Source: Gorillibacterium timonense (lineage in GTDB: Bacteria; Bacillota; Bacilli; Paenibacillales; NBRC-103111). From it: 64,000 nt of DNA. The notes under the pieces are model-generated. The model was not told the origin of the DNA and did not search any database. It worked only from the letters and a program-made list of their open reading frames with translations. Position 1 is the stretch's first letter. Each line of letters opens with the position of its first letter. The position numbers and the translations under genes are program-made. This document shows positions 1-9,900 of the stretch, piece by piece. The stretch is from the NCBI RefSeq assembly GCF_001457415.1, contig NZ_LN881723.1, positions 186,001 to 250,000 on the forward strand, written 5' to 3'.

Positions 1-22
1 CCGCCCAAGCAAGAAGGATCGG

Positions 23-454
23 TTGCTATCTTTGCTTGCTGTCTTGCTCATCGCCCTCCTTCTCTTCTTCTATCTGAAGCAGGAATATCCAAATGGTTGG
101 CCTTCACCTTGGAACACCCCTGAGCCGACCGCCGTCGTCCAAATCGAATTCCCGTCGGACCGCTACCCGAAGACGGCGAAGCATATTCAGGATGCCATCG
201 CTTCTGGTGAATCGGCCACCTGCACCATCGACCGGGACGGCGCGGAAGAAAATCGCTCGGAGTCGCTGCGCGGCATCCCGACGAAAAAAGGCTACGACCG
301 CGACGAATGGCCGATGGCCATGTGCGAAGAAGGAGGCAAAGGTGCCGATATCGCCTATATCCCTCCTGCCGACAACCGGGGGGCCGGAAGCTGGATCGGC
401 AATCAATTGGATGCTTACCCGGATGGAACGGTTGTCGAGATCATCATCCCTTAA
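23..454 (+). CDS. NucA/NucB-type secreted deoxyribonuclease
   Basis: A secreted non-specific DNase of the NucA/NucB family, known in Bacillus as the DNA-entry nuclease or the sporulation-associated extracellular nuclease. A hydrophobic N-terminal segment (signal peptide or anchor, about residues 2-17) precedes the nuclease domain. The family signatures are visible in order: [28 protein letters not shown], the CEEGG motif and [19 protein letters not shown] at the C-terminus. The length of about 143 residues fits the family. The start shown is TTG at 23 with an AAGGAT-like site before it, but the frame stays open to the left edge with basic residues (KKDR), so the true start may lie outside the window. 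It converges on the holin gene and their stop regions touch. Confidence 0.85.
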   Translation: MLSLLAVLLIALLLFFYLKQEYPNGWPSPWNTPEPTAVVQIEFPSDRYPKTAKHIQDAIASGESATCTIDRDGAEENRSESLRGIPTKKGYDRDEWPMAMCEEGGKGADIAYIPPADNRGAGSWIGNQLDAYPDGTVVEIIIP

Positions 455-777
455 CCCGAAGCGGGAGGCTGTCCGTCGCCATTGGTACCGGACCCTCCTC
501 CTCCGTTCCGGGGCTTGTTGAACGCCGCTTCGAACAACCCCGTTGCCGAGAGTCCGGACAAGGCTCCCGCCCAAAGCCGCAACACCAGCGTGAGGTCTGT
601 AAATGGATAGGCTACCGCGCCGATGAGCATCCCGAGAAAGACTCCAATGAGCGGGATTCGTTTCTTCGGAAGGGGAAACGAGATCTTAACCAATTGGACC
701 GCCGCCATCACAAACACGGACAGCATGGACGAAAAAGCCAGCATTCTCGTGAGCATGTCCTGATCCATACAGCTCAT
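451..777 (-). CDS. A118-type (Hol118) phage holin family protein, standalone
   Basis: A small membrane protein of about 108 residues resembling Listeria phage A118-type holins. It has two to three hydrophobic segments (about residues 10-30, 40-60 and 65-85), the motif [28 protein letters not shown], and a Gly/Pro/Ser-rich tail. Holins form membrane lesions that release endolysin. No endolysin, terminase or other phage gene is nearby, so this copy is probably a domesticated cellular holin. An AGGAGGAAG site precedes ATG at 777, and a GTG lies one codon upstream. It faces the nuclease gene tail to tail. The role is inferred from family only. Confidence 0.75.
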   Translation of the reverse strand: MSCMDQDMLTRMLAFSSMLSVFVMAAVQLVKISFPLPKKRIPLIGVFLGMLIGAVAYPFTDLTLVLRLWAGALSGLSATGLFEAAFNKPRNGGGGSGTNGDGQPPASG

Positions 778-963
778 CACTTCCTCCTGCTAGAGTCACA
801 GGAACGGGTACTTTGGCAGAATTCGGAGTGGCCTTTTGCTGCCTCTCCTTGTGAAATTCCGAATTGAGAAACCCGTCCGTCCCTATACTCTATGCAGGAT
901 AAGCTCTTTCAAGCTCTCGCTCCCCGCCCTTTTTCATTCCGATACGGAATTCACCGCCTCTTC

Positions 964-1800
964 CTATTCATTCCGCTCTTCTTGCTCCTTCAGCCAGCCT
1001 AAAGTCAACCGGATGGCCTCCTCCAATGCCGCAGTGGTTCCTTGAAAAGGATGTACCGCTCCGAAGGTGTGATTGCCTCCCGGCACCTGCAGCCAAGGAA
1101 TATCCGGTCGAAGCTGCGTCAAGGCCGCTGAACCCTTTCGCAAGCGCTCGCCGTCATCCTTTCCCTGAATCAACACAGCGGGAGGCTGGAGTTCACTGAT
1201 TCGGCCCAGAATGTTGAACCGTTCGGCGTTAGCCTCCAAATCATCAAGGATCTCCCGGTTGAGCGGCATTTGCTGTTTGGTACGCCCGTTCAAGATGTAG
1301 GTCCTTCCCCGCTCCTTCATCTCCGCCTTTTCCTTGTCCGAGAAGAGATCGACATTCGTCACTCCATTCCAGCTCACAACGCCCGCAATTTCATCAGGAT
1401 GATCGAGAGCGTAGATTAAGCAATCGCCCGCCCCACGGCTGTGTCCGAGCAGGTAGACCGATAATCCACCTGTATCACCTAACGGTGTTTCCCCACGGCG
1501 AATAGCCCCGATGAGCACGGACAGATCCTCCTGCTCGCGCGAGTAGGTGTTCCCAGCGAATTTTTCCAATTCCGTGAATTCGAGCAGGTCTTCTCCTATG
1601 CCGTTGTGGGTAAAATTAAAAGTAATCACATGATAACGCTCCGAGAGCTTCTGCCCTATGTACGGGAAGAATCCCCAATCCTTAAAGCCCTTATAGCCGT
1701 GGCAAACGACAAGGATTCCCTTCGTCTCTCTTCGACTTGGATAAACGGTTCCGCGTAAGATCCGGTTCGGCGTAAGTTTATACTCAAAAGGTACTCCCAT
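964..1800 (-). CDS. Alpha/beta hydrolase (dienelactone hydrolase/acyl-peptidase-like)
   Basis: A cytoplasmic alpha/beta-hydrolase fold protein of 278 residues without a signal peptide. The nucleophile elbow is GHSRG (Ser near residue 121), preceded by an oxyanion-hole type VVCHGYKGFKDW motif. The acid is probably the Asp in GKDD and the histidine lies in GGNHTFG near residue 250, giving a complete Ser-Asp-His triad. The substrate cannot be deduced. A GAGGAGGG site precedes ATG 1800. It is transcribed divergently from the SLH protein gene. Confidence 0.8.
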   Translation of the reverse strand: MGVPFEYKLTPNRILRGTVYPSRRETKGILVVCHGYKGFKDWGFFPYIGQKLSERYHVITFNFTHNGIGEDLLEFTELEKFAGNTYSREQEDLSVLIGAIRRGETPLGDTGGLSVYLLGHSRGAGDCLIYALDHPDEIAGVVSWNGVTNVDLFSDKEKAEMKERGRTYILNGRTKQQMPLNREILDDLEANAERFNILGRISELQPPAVLIQGKDDGERLRKGSAALTQLRPDIPWLQVPGGNHTFGAVHPFQGTTAALEEAIRLTLGWLKEQEERNE

Positions 1801-1927
1801 GGTTATCCCTCCTCAAGATGCGTTAATCAAAAGTATAAGGCTCGACTCATTCGGATTCAACTTGCGAACGAATCGATGCAACCTTTTCCAAGAGATGCCC
1901 GTCTGAGGGGGTGGAGGTGCTTGCGAC

Positions 1928-2881
1928 ATGAAGACAAAAAGGAAATGGATTTCAGCTGCGGTCGTACTGCCCGTGTTGTTGTGGGGCTCCGTGGCTATGG
2001 CTTTTAGCGATACGGCGGGCGATCCCGCGGAGGCCAAGATCAACGCTCTGCAAAAGGAGGGGATTCTGAACGGGATGAATGGCGACCGGTTTGCCCCGAA
2101 GGAGGTTCTGACGTACGAACAAGGTATCCGCTTGCTGGTAAAAGGCTTTGATCTGAACATCGACAACATTCGATTCTTCAAGGAACCGAAGGCCAGCGAC
2201 TATTATTCCAAGGTTCCGGATAACGCCTGGTATGCTCAAGACTTCATCATCGCCCAGTTCAACTTGGGGCTGCCGGCAGCCGTCGATCCGAAGAGCACGG
2301 TCACCCGTGAACAATTTGCTGTTCTGCTGGCGAATGCCATCAATCAAAAGGGAACCTTCCCGACCATCCTGCTCTATAACGTCGTTGCAGATGAGTCCTT
2401 TATCGACCCGAACGCTTCGGGAAGCATCCAGTTCCTGCTGAACACGAAGATCACCAAGCTGGACGCCAAACAGCAGTTCCGGCCGAAAAGCAGCATCACG
2501 CGCTCCGAAGCAGCTGATATGCTCTATGAAGCCCGCGCTTTTGTCGCCAGCCACAGCGAGCAGCAGCCTTCTACACAGCCCGAAGAAACGCTAACCCCTG
2601 AGGTGGGAAGCGGGCTTGAGGGGGCTCAGAACGAGGTTGATGTTCAGATCGATAAAATCAGCGCCGACGTAAACAAAGTGACGCTCACCGTCCAGGTTCC
2701 CCATCCCGGATACGGCGTCGCCATCACCGGTATCGAGTTCCCCGGCGGGGGCAAAGCGGTGATCCGGTACCGGCTGATTGATCCAGATCCGGATATGTTC
2801 TATCCGATGGTTATCTCGACTGCGAAGGTCAGCACCTATCTTTCGACAGACTATACGCCAAGCGCCAAGCTGGCAAAGTAA
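1928..2881 (+). CDS. Secreted S-layer-homology protein with C-terminal PrcB-like domain
   Basis: A secreted protein of 317 residues. A basic N-terminus and hydrophobic core (residues 1-25, ending in AMA) form a signal peptide. Residues about 30-205 contain three degenerate S-layer homology repeats, recognisable from AEAKINALQKEGILNG, the VTREQFAVLLANAI segment and SITRSEAADMLYEA; SLH domains bind pyruvylated secondary cell-wall polymer. After a Gln/Pro/Thr-rich linker, residues about 235-310 resemble the PrcB C-terminal domain (PGYGVAITGIEF motif), known from a protease-complex subunit. A GGAGGTG site precedes the ATG, and a strong hairpin follows the stop. The partner protease, if any, is not in the window. 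Confidence 0.75.
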   Translation: MKTKRKWISAAVVLPVLLWGSVAMAFSDTAGDPAEAKINALQKEGILNGMNGDRFAPKEVLTYEQGIRLLVKGFDLNIDNIRFFKEPKASDYYSKVPDNAWYAQDFIIAQFNLGLPAAVDPKSTVTREQFAVLLANAINQKGTFPTILLYNVVADESFIDPNASGSIQFLLNTKITKLDAKQQFRPKSSITRSEAADMLYEARAFVASHSEQQPSTQPEETLTPEVGSGLEGAQNEVDVQIDKISADVNKVTLTVQVPHPGYGVAITGIEFPGGGKAVIRYRLIDPDPDMFYPMVISTAKVSTYLSTDYTPSAKLAK

Positions 2882-2896
2882 TTCAGCTTCAAGCAA

Positions 2897-2937
2897 GAAC
2901 GGGCAGAGAGATGTTCTCTGCCCGTTCTCCTGTTTTG
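2897..2937 (+). terminator. Rho-independent terminator of the SLH/PrcB gene
   Basis: A perfect 13-bp stem (2897-2909 with 2915-2927) and a 5-nt loop are followed by a T-rich stretch. It lies 16 nt after the SLH gene stop codon. Confidence 0.85.
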
Positions 2938-3042
2938 GCGGCAAGCGCATGTCGAATCCAACCCTGCCGAGCTATCGCTCCACGACGTTATTAGCATTCA
3001 GAGGGAGCCTCCTCCTGCTCAACACTCGTGCATTGATATTTT

Positions 3043-3624
3043 TTATAGCTTATACCGATCCGGATACTCTGCTCTGGCTTTGGCCATATGCCCCTTGATA
3101 AAATCTGTTTTGGCATTGGTGTAACCGTCTCGGTCATGCTCGTACTGCTCTTTTAAACCTGTCTTGAGCCTTTCATATTCCTCGGCTACCTCCCGATGAT
3201 CTCGGAGATAATCGCGAAAATACAGTTCATCCCAGTCACCCAATCGACGAACATGTAAATGGTAGACTTTCTCCGCGAAGCCTTGAGGGGTATAACCTTT
3301 ATTGAAGCTGGCCCTAATAGCCGGCTCGTCCGCCCAAGACATGCACGTCCATCCAGCCGCCTTCAAGTTCTGCTTTAACGACTCCAGATCGCAATCAGCA
3401 CCAATCTCCAGCAAGATATCCACGGTCGGTTTGGCGACAAGTCCTTCGACAGAAGTGCTCCCGATATGGTTAATCCGTTTCACCGTTGCTGAGCCGACCG
3501 CTCGAAGGATCTCCTCTTTTTCGGCCAAATACCACTCTTTGTACATGGGATTATGCTCTTTGAGAACAATGGGAAACAACTGCCACAGCTCTTCCAAGGT
3601 CATTTCGGATAACGATTTTCCCAT
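3043..3624 (-). CDS. GrpB/UPF0157 family protein (nucleotidyltransferase-fold)
   Basis: A GrpB-family (UPF0157) protein of 193 residues, a cytoplasmic family with a nucleotidyltransferase-like fold and no firmly established reaction. The family hallmark INHIGSTSVEGLVAKPTVDI is present, followed by the LHVRRLGDWDELYFRDYLRDH block and the C-terminal TDFIKGHMAKAR segment. The frame extends further upstream, but ATG 3624 (MGKSLSEM) has a GGAGGGACTT site directly before it and was chosen. There is no operon partner. Some members sit as domains in dephospho-CoA kinases or near resistance genes, but nothing here suggests such a role. Confidence 0.8.
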   Translation of the reverse strand: MGKSLSEMTLEELWQLFPIVLKEHNPMYKEWYLAEKEEILRAVGSATVKRINHIGSTSVEGLVAKPTVDILLEIGADCDLESLKQNLKAAGWTCMSWADEPAIRASFNKGYTPQGFAEKVYHLHVRRLGDWDELYFRDYLRDHREVAEEYERLKTGLKEQYEHDRDGYTNAKTDFIKGHMAKARAEYPDRYKL

Positions 3625-3841
3625 AAGTCCCTCCACAAACAATAGATTACTATTCGGATAAACTCTCATATAATTCCATTCATCGTATCAGATCGAAAAG
3701 GCTGATTCAACCATTCTGCCGCTCCCTTTGAATTTGGGCGTCACTTGCAGATGTGTGCCCTATCCTTAACCAAATGTATTTTTTGATGGGTTTCCTCCGA
3801 GGATATTCGAGGCGTGAATAAGCATGAAAAGGTGCGGAAAA

Positions 3842-3867
3842 TAAAAAAAGCCTTGATTCATCAAGGT
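3842..3867 (-). terminator. Terminator of the tRNA operon
   Basis: On the minus strand the hairpin CCTTGAT/ATCAAGG is followed by CTTTTTTTATTTT, immediately after the CCA end of the tRNA-Ile gene. Confidence 0.85.
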
Positions 3868-3875
3868 TGTTGAGG

Positions 3876-3952
<77 letters not shown>

Positions 3953-3971
3953 TCTTGTCAGGGAAACAAAA

Positions 3972-4045
<74 letters not shown>

Positions 4046-4077
4046 TCGACGACCTGCTTCACGCAGTCACAAAATTT

Positions 4078-4107
4078 AGTATACCCTGAGCAATTTCCTC
4101 ATGTCAA
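4078..4107 (-). promoter_or_regulatory. Sigma-A promoter of the tRNA-fMet/tRNA-Ile operon
   Basis: On the minus strand TTGACA (4102-4107) and TATACT (4078-4083) are separated by 18 nt, about 30 nt upstream of the initiator tRNA. Confidence 0.8.
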
Positions 4108-4122
4108 GCATTTTCCAGACTT

Positions 4123-4308
4123 TTAGGTGGGAATGTAGCGCACGCCAAACCTTCCCTTGCGGGAACGGTACACTTCCACGTTACGCGGGCAATCGTACCC
4201 GTAGATCCACCAGTCCTCTTCCATCCGCTTCGCCAGGCAGCCCGCTTGAAACTTGGTATCGTACAGCTTGGCCCAATACACCCAATCCATGTTTAGATTC
4301 ATACTCAT
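4123..4308 (-). CDS. Small hypothetical protein (61 aa), Trp/Tyr-rich
   Basis: A 61-residue soluble protein rich in aromatic residues (DWVYWAKLYDTKF, EEDWWIYGYDCP) with a basic C-terminal half. I do not recognise a family. Support for it being real is a GGAGGGAACAGGAA ribosome site before ATG 4308 and a sequence composition like a folded protein. It lies between the tRNA promoter and the PgpA-like gene on the same strand, beyond that gene's terminator, so it is probably a separate unit. Confidence 0.5.
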   Translation of the reverse strand: MSMNLNMDWVYWAKLYDTKFQAGCLAKRMEEDWWIYGYDCPRNVEVYRSRKGRFGVRYIPT

Positions 4309-4410
4309 TTCCTGTTCCCTCCGTACCGATTTTCTTTACGAGTAGCTTACCCACAAACGAGCGGTTGCTCTCTCCAGGAGTAAGGGAATCCATTCCAACG
4401 CTTGTTAGCC

Positions 4411-4452
4411 AAATAAACGCCCCTCGAACGGCTAACCGTTTCGGAAGGGCGT
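4411..4452 (-). terminator. Terminator of the PgpA/YutG-like gene
   Basis: On the minus strand an imperfect long hairpin (ACGCCC/GGGCGT outer stem with ACGG/CCGT inside) is followed by TTTATTT, about 26 nt after the stop of the upstream gene. Confidence 0.75.
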
Positions 4453-4478
4453 CATTATCTCGCTACCAATTCTAATCT

Positions 4479-5090
4479 TTAACTTGCTGCATTCTCGCCT
4501 GCTTCGCGGAGAAGGGGATCGAGCGCGACCACTTCGGTTTCCTCTGGCGGATGAACCTCACCACTACCCGCTTCCAACGCCAGCTCCATCACCTTCTCGT
4601 CCATATCGCGCTGTCGATGGGCGATCCGGCTCGAAGCGGAGGAAGCGATCGCCGCCACCAAATCGTCCAGGAAGGTGTTCACCTTACCGAATGCTTTGTT
4701 GTCCAGTTTGCGTATGATCCCGATCTTTTGCTTATCTAGAAAGCCGAAGGTCGTTACGGCGATGCTTCCGTAGCCGAAGACGGAGCCCAAGGCCAGGGTT
4801 TCGTCGCATCCGAACAAGCCTTCGTCATCGCGAAGAATCGATAACAGCGGCTCAGAGATCACGTTCTGCTCTGCTAGCACATCCAGCTCAATTCCGACCA
4901 GAATGGCGTGCTGCAGCTCCCTCTTCGAGAGAACCGCCCGAACGCTCTCCATGCAGGTTTCCATCTTGAGATTCGGATGATAAGGCAATTGCATGTCATA
5001 CACAATGTCCGCAATCGCTTCCAGTTCAACCCCGCGTTCCGCTAGCTTGCGATAAACGGCATTTCCCACTTCCCGGCTGTGAACTCTCAT
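4479..5090 (-). CDS. Phosphatidylglycerophosphatase A/YutG family protein
   Basis: A protein of about 203 residues matching the PgpA-related YutG family of Bacillales. Members are annotated as phosphatidylglycerophosphatase A or low-temperature-requirement C proteins. Visible family blocks are LSKRELQHAILVGIELDVLAEQ, the DDEGLFGCDETLALGSVFGYGSIAVT stretch and TFLDDLVAAIASSASSRIAH. The last 40 residues are acidic and probably disordered. Unlike classical PgpA it lacks obvious transmembrane helices, so the phosphatase assignment is by family name only. ATG 5090 follows an AAGGGGAAG site; a TTG lies one codon earlier. Confidence 0.7.
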   Translation of the reverse strand: MRVHSREVGNAVYRKLAERGVELEAIADIVYDMQLPYHPNLKMETCMESVRAVLSKRELQHAILVGIELDVLAEQNVISEPLLSILRDDEGLFGCDETLALGSVFGYGSIAVTTFGFLDKQKIGIIRKLDNKAFGKVNTFLDDLVAAIASSASSRIAHRQRDMDEKVMELALEAGSGEVHPPEETEVVALDPLLREAGENAAS

Positions 5091-5286
5091 CAAACTTCCC
5101 CTTCCTGCTGCGCATCATTTCGAATGCGCGGTTATTCCTGAACGCACCTCAATCATTACCGGTTGGAGAACGTTTCTTCATTGTAATCAACAGGTAGAAA
5201 AAGGTGCTCCATCTCCTACCTTACGCATAGAGTTCGACAAATGTTGCGGTTTTCCTTTTTTTGCACGATCTCAATGCGTTACGGTA

Positions 5287-5326
5287 CACAAAAACCGTCC
5301 TCCGACGGTTAGTCGTGAGGACGGAT
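5287..5326 (-). terminator. Terminator of the pyr operon
   Basis: On the minus strand the hairpin CCGTCCTC...GAGGACGG, with an inner CGAC/GTCG stem, is followed by TTTTTGTGT. It lies 36 nt after the pyrE stop codon and closes the pyrimidine transcript. Confidence 0.85.
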
Positions 5327-5361
5327 TTGGTCCCGTTATGAACGGGAATATTCAATGAAGT

Positions 5362-6006
5362 TTAAAGGCTTTTACCGTATTCTGCGGGATTGGCCCGCCA
5401 AGCCTTCAGCTTGTCCAAATCCTCTTCCTGAATGAAGCCTTGGGCAAGAGCGGTTTCGAGCAGAGCCGAATAAGTGGTTAGCGTCTGCATGGGCATGTCG
5501 GCTTCGGCAAAAAGCTTAGCAGCCGCTGGGAATTCATAAGTGAAGATGGCAAGCACCGAAAGAACGTCTCCACCAGCTTCCTTCACGGCGAGTGCTGCCT
5601 TCAAGGAGCTGCCTCCGGTAGAAATCAGGTCCTCGATGACGACCACCTTTTGCCCGGGTCGCAACGAGCCTTCGATTTGATTTTGCTTGCCGTGGCCTTT
5701 CGCTTTGTCACGGATGTAGATCATCGGCAGGTTAAGCTTGTCCGCTACCCAGGCAGCATGCGGAATACCGGCAGTCGCGGTTCCTGCGATGACTTCAGCG
5801 TCAGGATACTGTTCGCGGATGAGTTCGGCGAAGCCCTCTGCGATCAACGTACGTATCGCCGGGTAAGACATGGTCAGCCGGTTGTCGCAATAGATCGGGG
5901 ATTTCAATCCCGAGGTCCACGTAAACGGCTCGTTGGGCCGCAAGGCAACCGCTTGAATATCGAGCAGAGAAGCGGCGATGGTTTCACTTAGGTTATGCAT
6001 GGCCAT
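5362..6006 (-). CDS. pyrE: Orotate phosphoribosyltransferase
   Basis: Converts orotate and PRPP to orotidine 5'-monophosphate in de novo UMP synthesis. The protein of 214 residues has the type I phosphoribosyltransferase PRPP loop [14 protein letters not shown] near residues 120-133, the basic [17 protein letters not shown] flexible loop and the N-terminal [16 protein letters not shown] substrate segment. The start ATG 6006 overlaps the end of pyrF by 14 nt and uses a GGAGGAG site inside pyrF; longer upstream extensions only read through pyrF. It is the last gene of the operon before a strong terminator. Confidence 0.95.
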   Translation of the reverse strand: MAMHNLSETIAASLLDIQAVALRPNEPFTWTSGLKSPIYCDNRLTMSYPAIRTLIAEGFAELIREQYPDAEVIAGTATAGIPHAAWVADKLNLPMIYIRDKAKGHGKQNQIEGSLRPGQKVVVIEDLISTGGSSLKAALAVKEAGGDVLSVLAIFTYEFPAAAKLFAEADMPMQTLTTYSALLETALAQGFIQEEDLDKLKAWRANPAEYGKSL

Positions 6007-6790
6007 GGTTGAGCATCTCCTCCAAAATGGTTTCCAGAGCAAGTCTCGGATTCGCGTGCGCCGTGATCGGTCGTCCGATTACCATATAATCGGTCCCTAC
6101 CGCAAGCGCCTCTGCGGGAGTCATCATTCGGGACTGGTCGCCTGCATCTGATCCTGCCGGGCGAATTCCCGGTGTTACCGTGAGGAAGGAAGTTCCGGCT
6201 GCTTGCTTGATCATTTGCACCTCACGAGCAGAAGCCACAACACCGTCCAGCTTCGCCTGCTTGGTCAGCATGGCATAATGCGTAACCGAATCCTCTAATG
6301 AGCCGGGAATCCCGATCTGATGGTTCAACGTCTGCTGATCCGTACTCGTCAATTGGGTTACCGCGATAACCAGAGGTTTCTTAGTAACGGATGATACACC
6401 GTCGCCGGAAGCTGCAAGTCCGGTCATAGCCTTGTCGACGCCTTCCATAGCGGCTTCCATCATCTTAAGACCGCCGGAAGCATGAACATTAAACATGTCG
6501 ACCCCGAGCCGGGTAATGCTTTCCGCGCCCCCCTTGACGGTGTTGGGAATGTCGTGCATTTTCAAGTCGAGAAAGATTTGATACCCGCGCTTCTTGAGGG
6601 ATTCCACGAAACCAGGTCCAGCCGAATAAAAGAGCTGCATGCCCACCTTCAAATAACAAGGAATTCCCTCTAATGCAGAGAGCAGCGACTCCGCTTGCCC
6701 GGCTTCGGGATAATCCATCGCGACGATGATTCGCCCGGCGAGTTCCTCTTTGCTCGGCAAACCGGTTTTTAGAGCAGGGTTCATCGACAA
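5993..6790 (-). CDS. pyrF: Orotidine 5'-phosphate decarboxylase
   Basis: Decarboxylates OMP to UMP, the last step of UMP synthesis. The 265-residue protein is long for the family, because of an N-terminal extension of about 20 residues and a Ser/Gly-containing insert ([15 protein letters not shown]). The catalytic Lys-Asp array is in [16 protein letters not shown] near residue 75, and the phosphate-binding end is [12 protein letters not shown]. Two starts are possible, TTG 6790 and ATG 6784; AAGGAGG spacing favours the TTG. It is separated from carB by 156 nt with a stable hairpin. In Bacillus pyrK and pyrD occupy this place. Confidence 0.95.
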   Translation of the reverse strand: MSMNPALKTGLPSKEELAGRIIVAMDYPEAGQAESLLSALEGIPCYLKVGMQLFYSAGPGFVESLKKRGYQIFLDLKMHDIPNTVKGGAESITRLGVDMFNVHASGGLKMMEAAMEGVDKAMTGLAASGDGVSSVTKKPLVIAVTQLTSTDQQTLNHQIGIPGSLEDSVTHYAMLTKQAKLDGVVASAREVQMIKQAAGTSFLTVTPGIRPAGSDAGDQSRMMTPAEALAVGTDYMVIGRPITAHANPRLALETILEEMLNHGHA

Positions 6791-6863
6791 CCTGATTCCT
6801 CCTTACGGTAGAGTATCCTGCACAGTTTCATACTTACGGGCTTTTGGCGTTTATTCACACGAC

Positions 6864-6906
6864 ACGACCCTTCTCCCAAGCTCGCAAGCTCTGGAGGAAG
6901 GGTCGT
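6864..6906 (-). other. Intercistronic hairpin between carB and pyrF
   Basis: Perfect 10-bp arms (6864-6873 with 6897-6906) enclose AGCT/AGCT inner pairs. There is no U-run after it, so an mRNA processing or stabilising structure, or a weak pause, is more likely than a terminator. It sits in the only sizeable gap downstream of carB. Confidence 0.5.
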
Positions 6907-6946
6907 TGCCGGTTCGGGAGCAGACCGAAAGGGGCCGTCTCTTGTC

Positions 6947-9900
6947 TTATACGTGTACCCGGTCGCGGGGCGTCGCTTCCGCGGTCGTCGGCATGGAGCG
7001 GGAGGTGAAGTTGATCGTCTGCAGCACATGCAGGAGCGCCTTCACCGTGTCCAAAGAGGTCATGCAGACGACGCCGTTCTCTACGGCTTCTCGGCGGATG
7101 CGGAATCCGTCGCGCTCCGGCTCTTTGCCTCTCGTCAAGGTATTGACGATGAAATGCGCTTGCCCGTTCCGGATCAAGTCGAGGATGTTGGGCGTGCCTT
7201 CGCTCAGCTTGTTGACGGTTGCCACGCGCAGCCCGGCGTCGGCAAGCGCCTTGGCGGTGCCGCCGGTCGCTACAATATTGTAGCCGAGCTCGTCGAAGCC
7301 CTTGAGAATCGCGGCGGCTTCTTCCTTGTCCTTGTCCGCCACCGTCGCGATGATTGAGCCCGTCGGCGGAATCTTCATACCGGAGCCGACCAGCCCTTTG
7401 TAGAGAGCTTTCGCATAGTTACGGTCGCGGCCCATGACCTCTCCGGTTGATTTCATCTCCGGTCCGAGCGTCGTATCGACGCGGCGCAGCTTCGCGAAGG
7501 AGAACACCGGAACCTTCACCGAGACATGATCGTCTTCGGGATAGAGCCCTTCCGAGTAGCCGAGCTCTGTAATCGACTTGCCGAGAATGACCTGCGTAGC
7601 GATCTTCGCCATCGGGATGGTCGTCACCTTGCTCAGGAAGGGCACCGTCCGCGAGGAGCGCGGGTTCACTTCGATGACGTACACTTCGCCTTGGAAGATG
7701 ACGTATTGGATATTGACGAGACCGCTCACCCGGAGGGCTTTGGCGATCTTGATGGTGGTGTCGACGATCTTTTGCTTGATCTCGGCCGATAGCGTCTGCG
7801 GCGGGTAGACGGCGATCGAGTCGCCGGAATGGACGCCCGCTCTCTCGACATGCTCCATGATGCCCGGAATCAACACCGTTTTGCCGTCGCAGATGGCATC
7901 GACTTCCACTTCCTTGCCGAGCATGTAGCGGTCGATCAGGACGGGGTGTTCCGGGTTGATCTTGACGGCCATCTCCATGTAGCTTAACAGGTCTGCGTCC
8001 GAGTATACGATTTCCATCGCCCGACCGCCCAGCACATAAGAGGGGCGAACCAATACCGGGTAGCCGTACTTGGCGGCGGTGCCGACCGCTTCATCCACGG
8101 AAGTGACCGTTCCGCCTGGAGGCTGGGGAACTTTCAGCTCGCTAAGGAGCGCTTCGAATTTCTTGCGGTCTTCCGCTTGGTCGATGCTTTCGAGGTCGCT
8201 GCCGAGAATGCGAACACCCGCTGCGGAGAGCGGAGCTGCCAGGTTGATGGCCGTCTGTCCGCCGAACTGCACGATGACGCCAAGCGGCTGTTCCCGTTCG
8301 ATCACGTTCATGACATCCTCGAAGAAAAGCGGCTCGAAGTACAACCGGTCTGAGGTATTGAAGTCGGTAGATACCGTCTCCGGGTTGTTGTTGATGATGA
8401 CCGCTTCGTAGCCGGCCTCTTGAATCGCCCAAACCGCATGAACGGTGGAGTAATCGAATTCGATACCTTGGCCGATGCGAATCGGACCGGAGCCGAGAAC
8501 GACGATTTTCTCCTTCGCTGTCTTCACTTCCTCATCCTCTGTCTCATAGGAGGAGTAGTAGTAGGGGGTAACGGCTTCGAATTCGGCTGCACAGGTATCG
8601 ACCATCTTGTAGACGGGCTTCAGGTTCAGCTCTTTGCGGTAGCTGCGGATCTCCTTCTCAGTCGAGTAAGGAAGGCTGGCGCCGGCTTTGTGGCGAATTT
8701 CCGCAATGGAACGGTCTGTGAAGCCTTTGCGCTTCGCGGCATACAGAAGCTCTGGTGTAAGCTCTGCTCCCTTCAGCTCCTGCTCGAATTGGACCATTCC
8801 CTGCAGCTTGTGCAAGAACCACCAGTCGATGCGAGTCAGCTCCTGGAGCATTTCGAGCGTATAGCCTCTGCGGTAAGCTTCGGCGATCAGGAAGAGACGT
8901 TCGTCATCCGGCTTCGCGAGGCGCGCTTGCAGGGTCGCATTGTCGAGCTCGGATGCTTCCTCCAAGTAAAGCCGATGCGCGCCGATTTCGAGAGAGCGAA
9001 TCGCCTTATGCAGCGATTCCTCGAAGGTGCGGCCGATGGCCATCACTTCGCCGGTTGCCTTCATTTGAGTTCCCAGCTTGCGGTTGGCGGAAGTAAACTT
9101 GTCGAACGGCCAACGCGGGATTTTGGATACGATGTAGTCGAGGGTCGGCTCGAAGCAGGCATACGTCTGCCCCGTTACCGGGTTGATGATTTCGTCGAGC
9201 GTATAGCCGATGGCGATCTTCGCAGCCATCTTGGCGATCGGATAACCGGTCGCCTTGGAGGCCAAGGCAGACGAACGGCTTACCCGCGGATTCACTTCGA
9301 TGACATAATACTGATAGCTGTAGGGATCGAGAGCATATTGGACGTTGCAGCCGCCTTCGATGTTGAGCGCGCGGATGATCTTGAGCGATGCGGAGCGCAG
9401 CATCTGATATTCCCGGTCAGACAAGGTTTGGCTCGGTGCCACGACGATGCTGTCGCCCGTATGGACGCCGACCGGATCGAAGTTCTCCATGTTGCAAACG
9501 ACGATGCAGTTGTCTCCCGCATCCCGCATAACCTCATACTCGACTTCCTTCATACCGGCGATGCTCTTCTCGACGAGGCACTGACCGATCGGGCTGTAGC
9601 GGATACCCGAGGCGACGATCTCTTTCAGTTCTTCCTCGTCGGCGGCAATTCCGCCGCCGGTTCCTCCGAGCGTATAAGCCGGGCGGACGATGATCGGATA
9701 ACCGATGGTGTTGGCGAAGTCGACGGCGTCCGTTACGGTCGTCACGATGACGCTGTCCGGAACCGGTTGCTCCAACTCCCGCATCAGCTCACGGAACAAG
9801 TCGCGGTCTTCCGCCTGTTCGATGGCGCTGAGTTGAGTCCCAAGCAGCTTGACGTTCTCGCGTTCCAGAACGCCGGCTCTCGCGAGCTCGACCGCCATGT

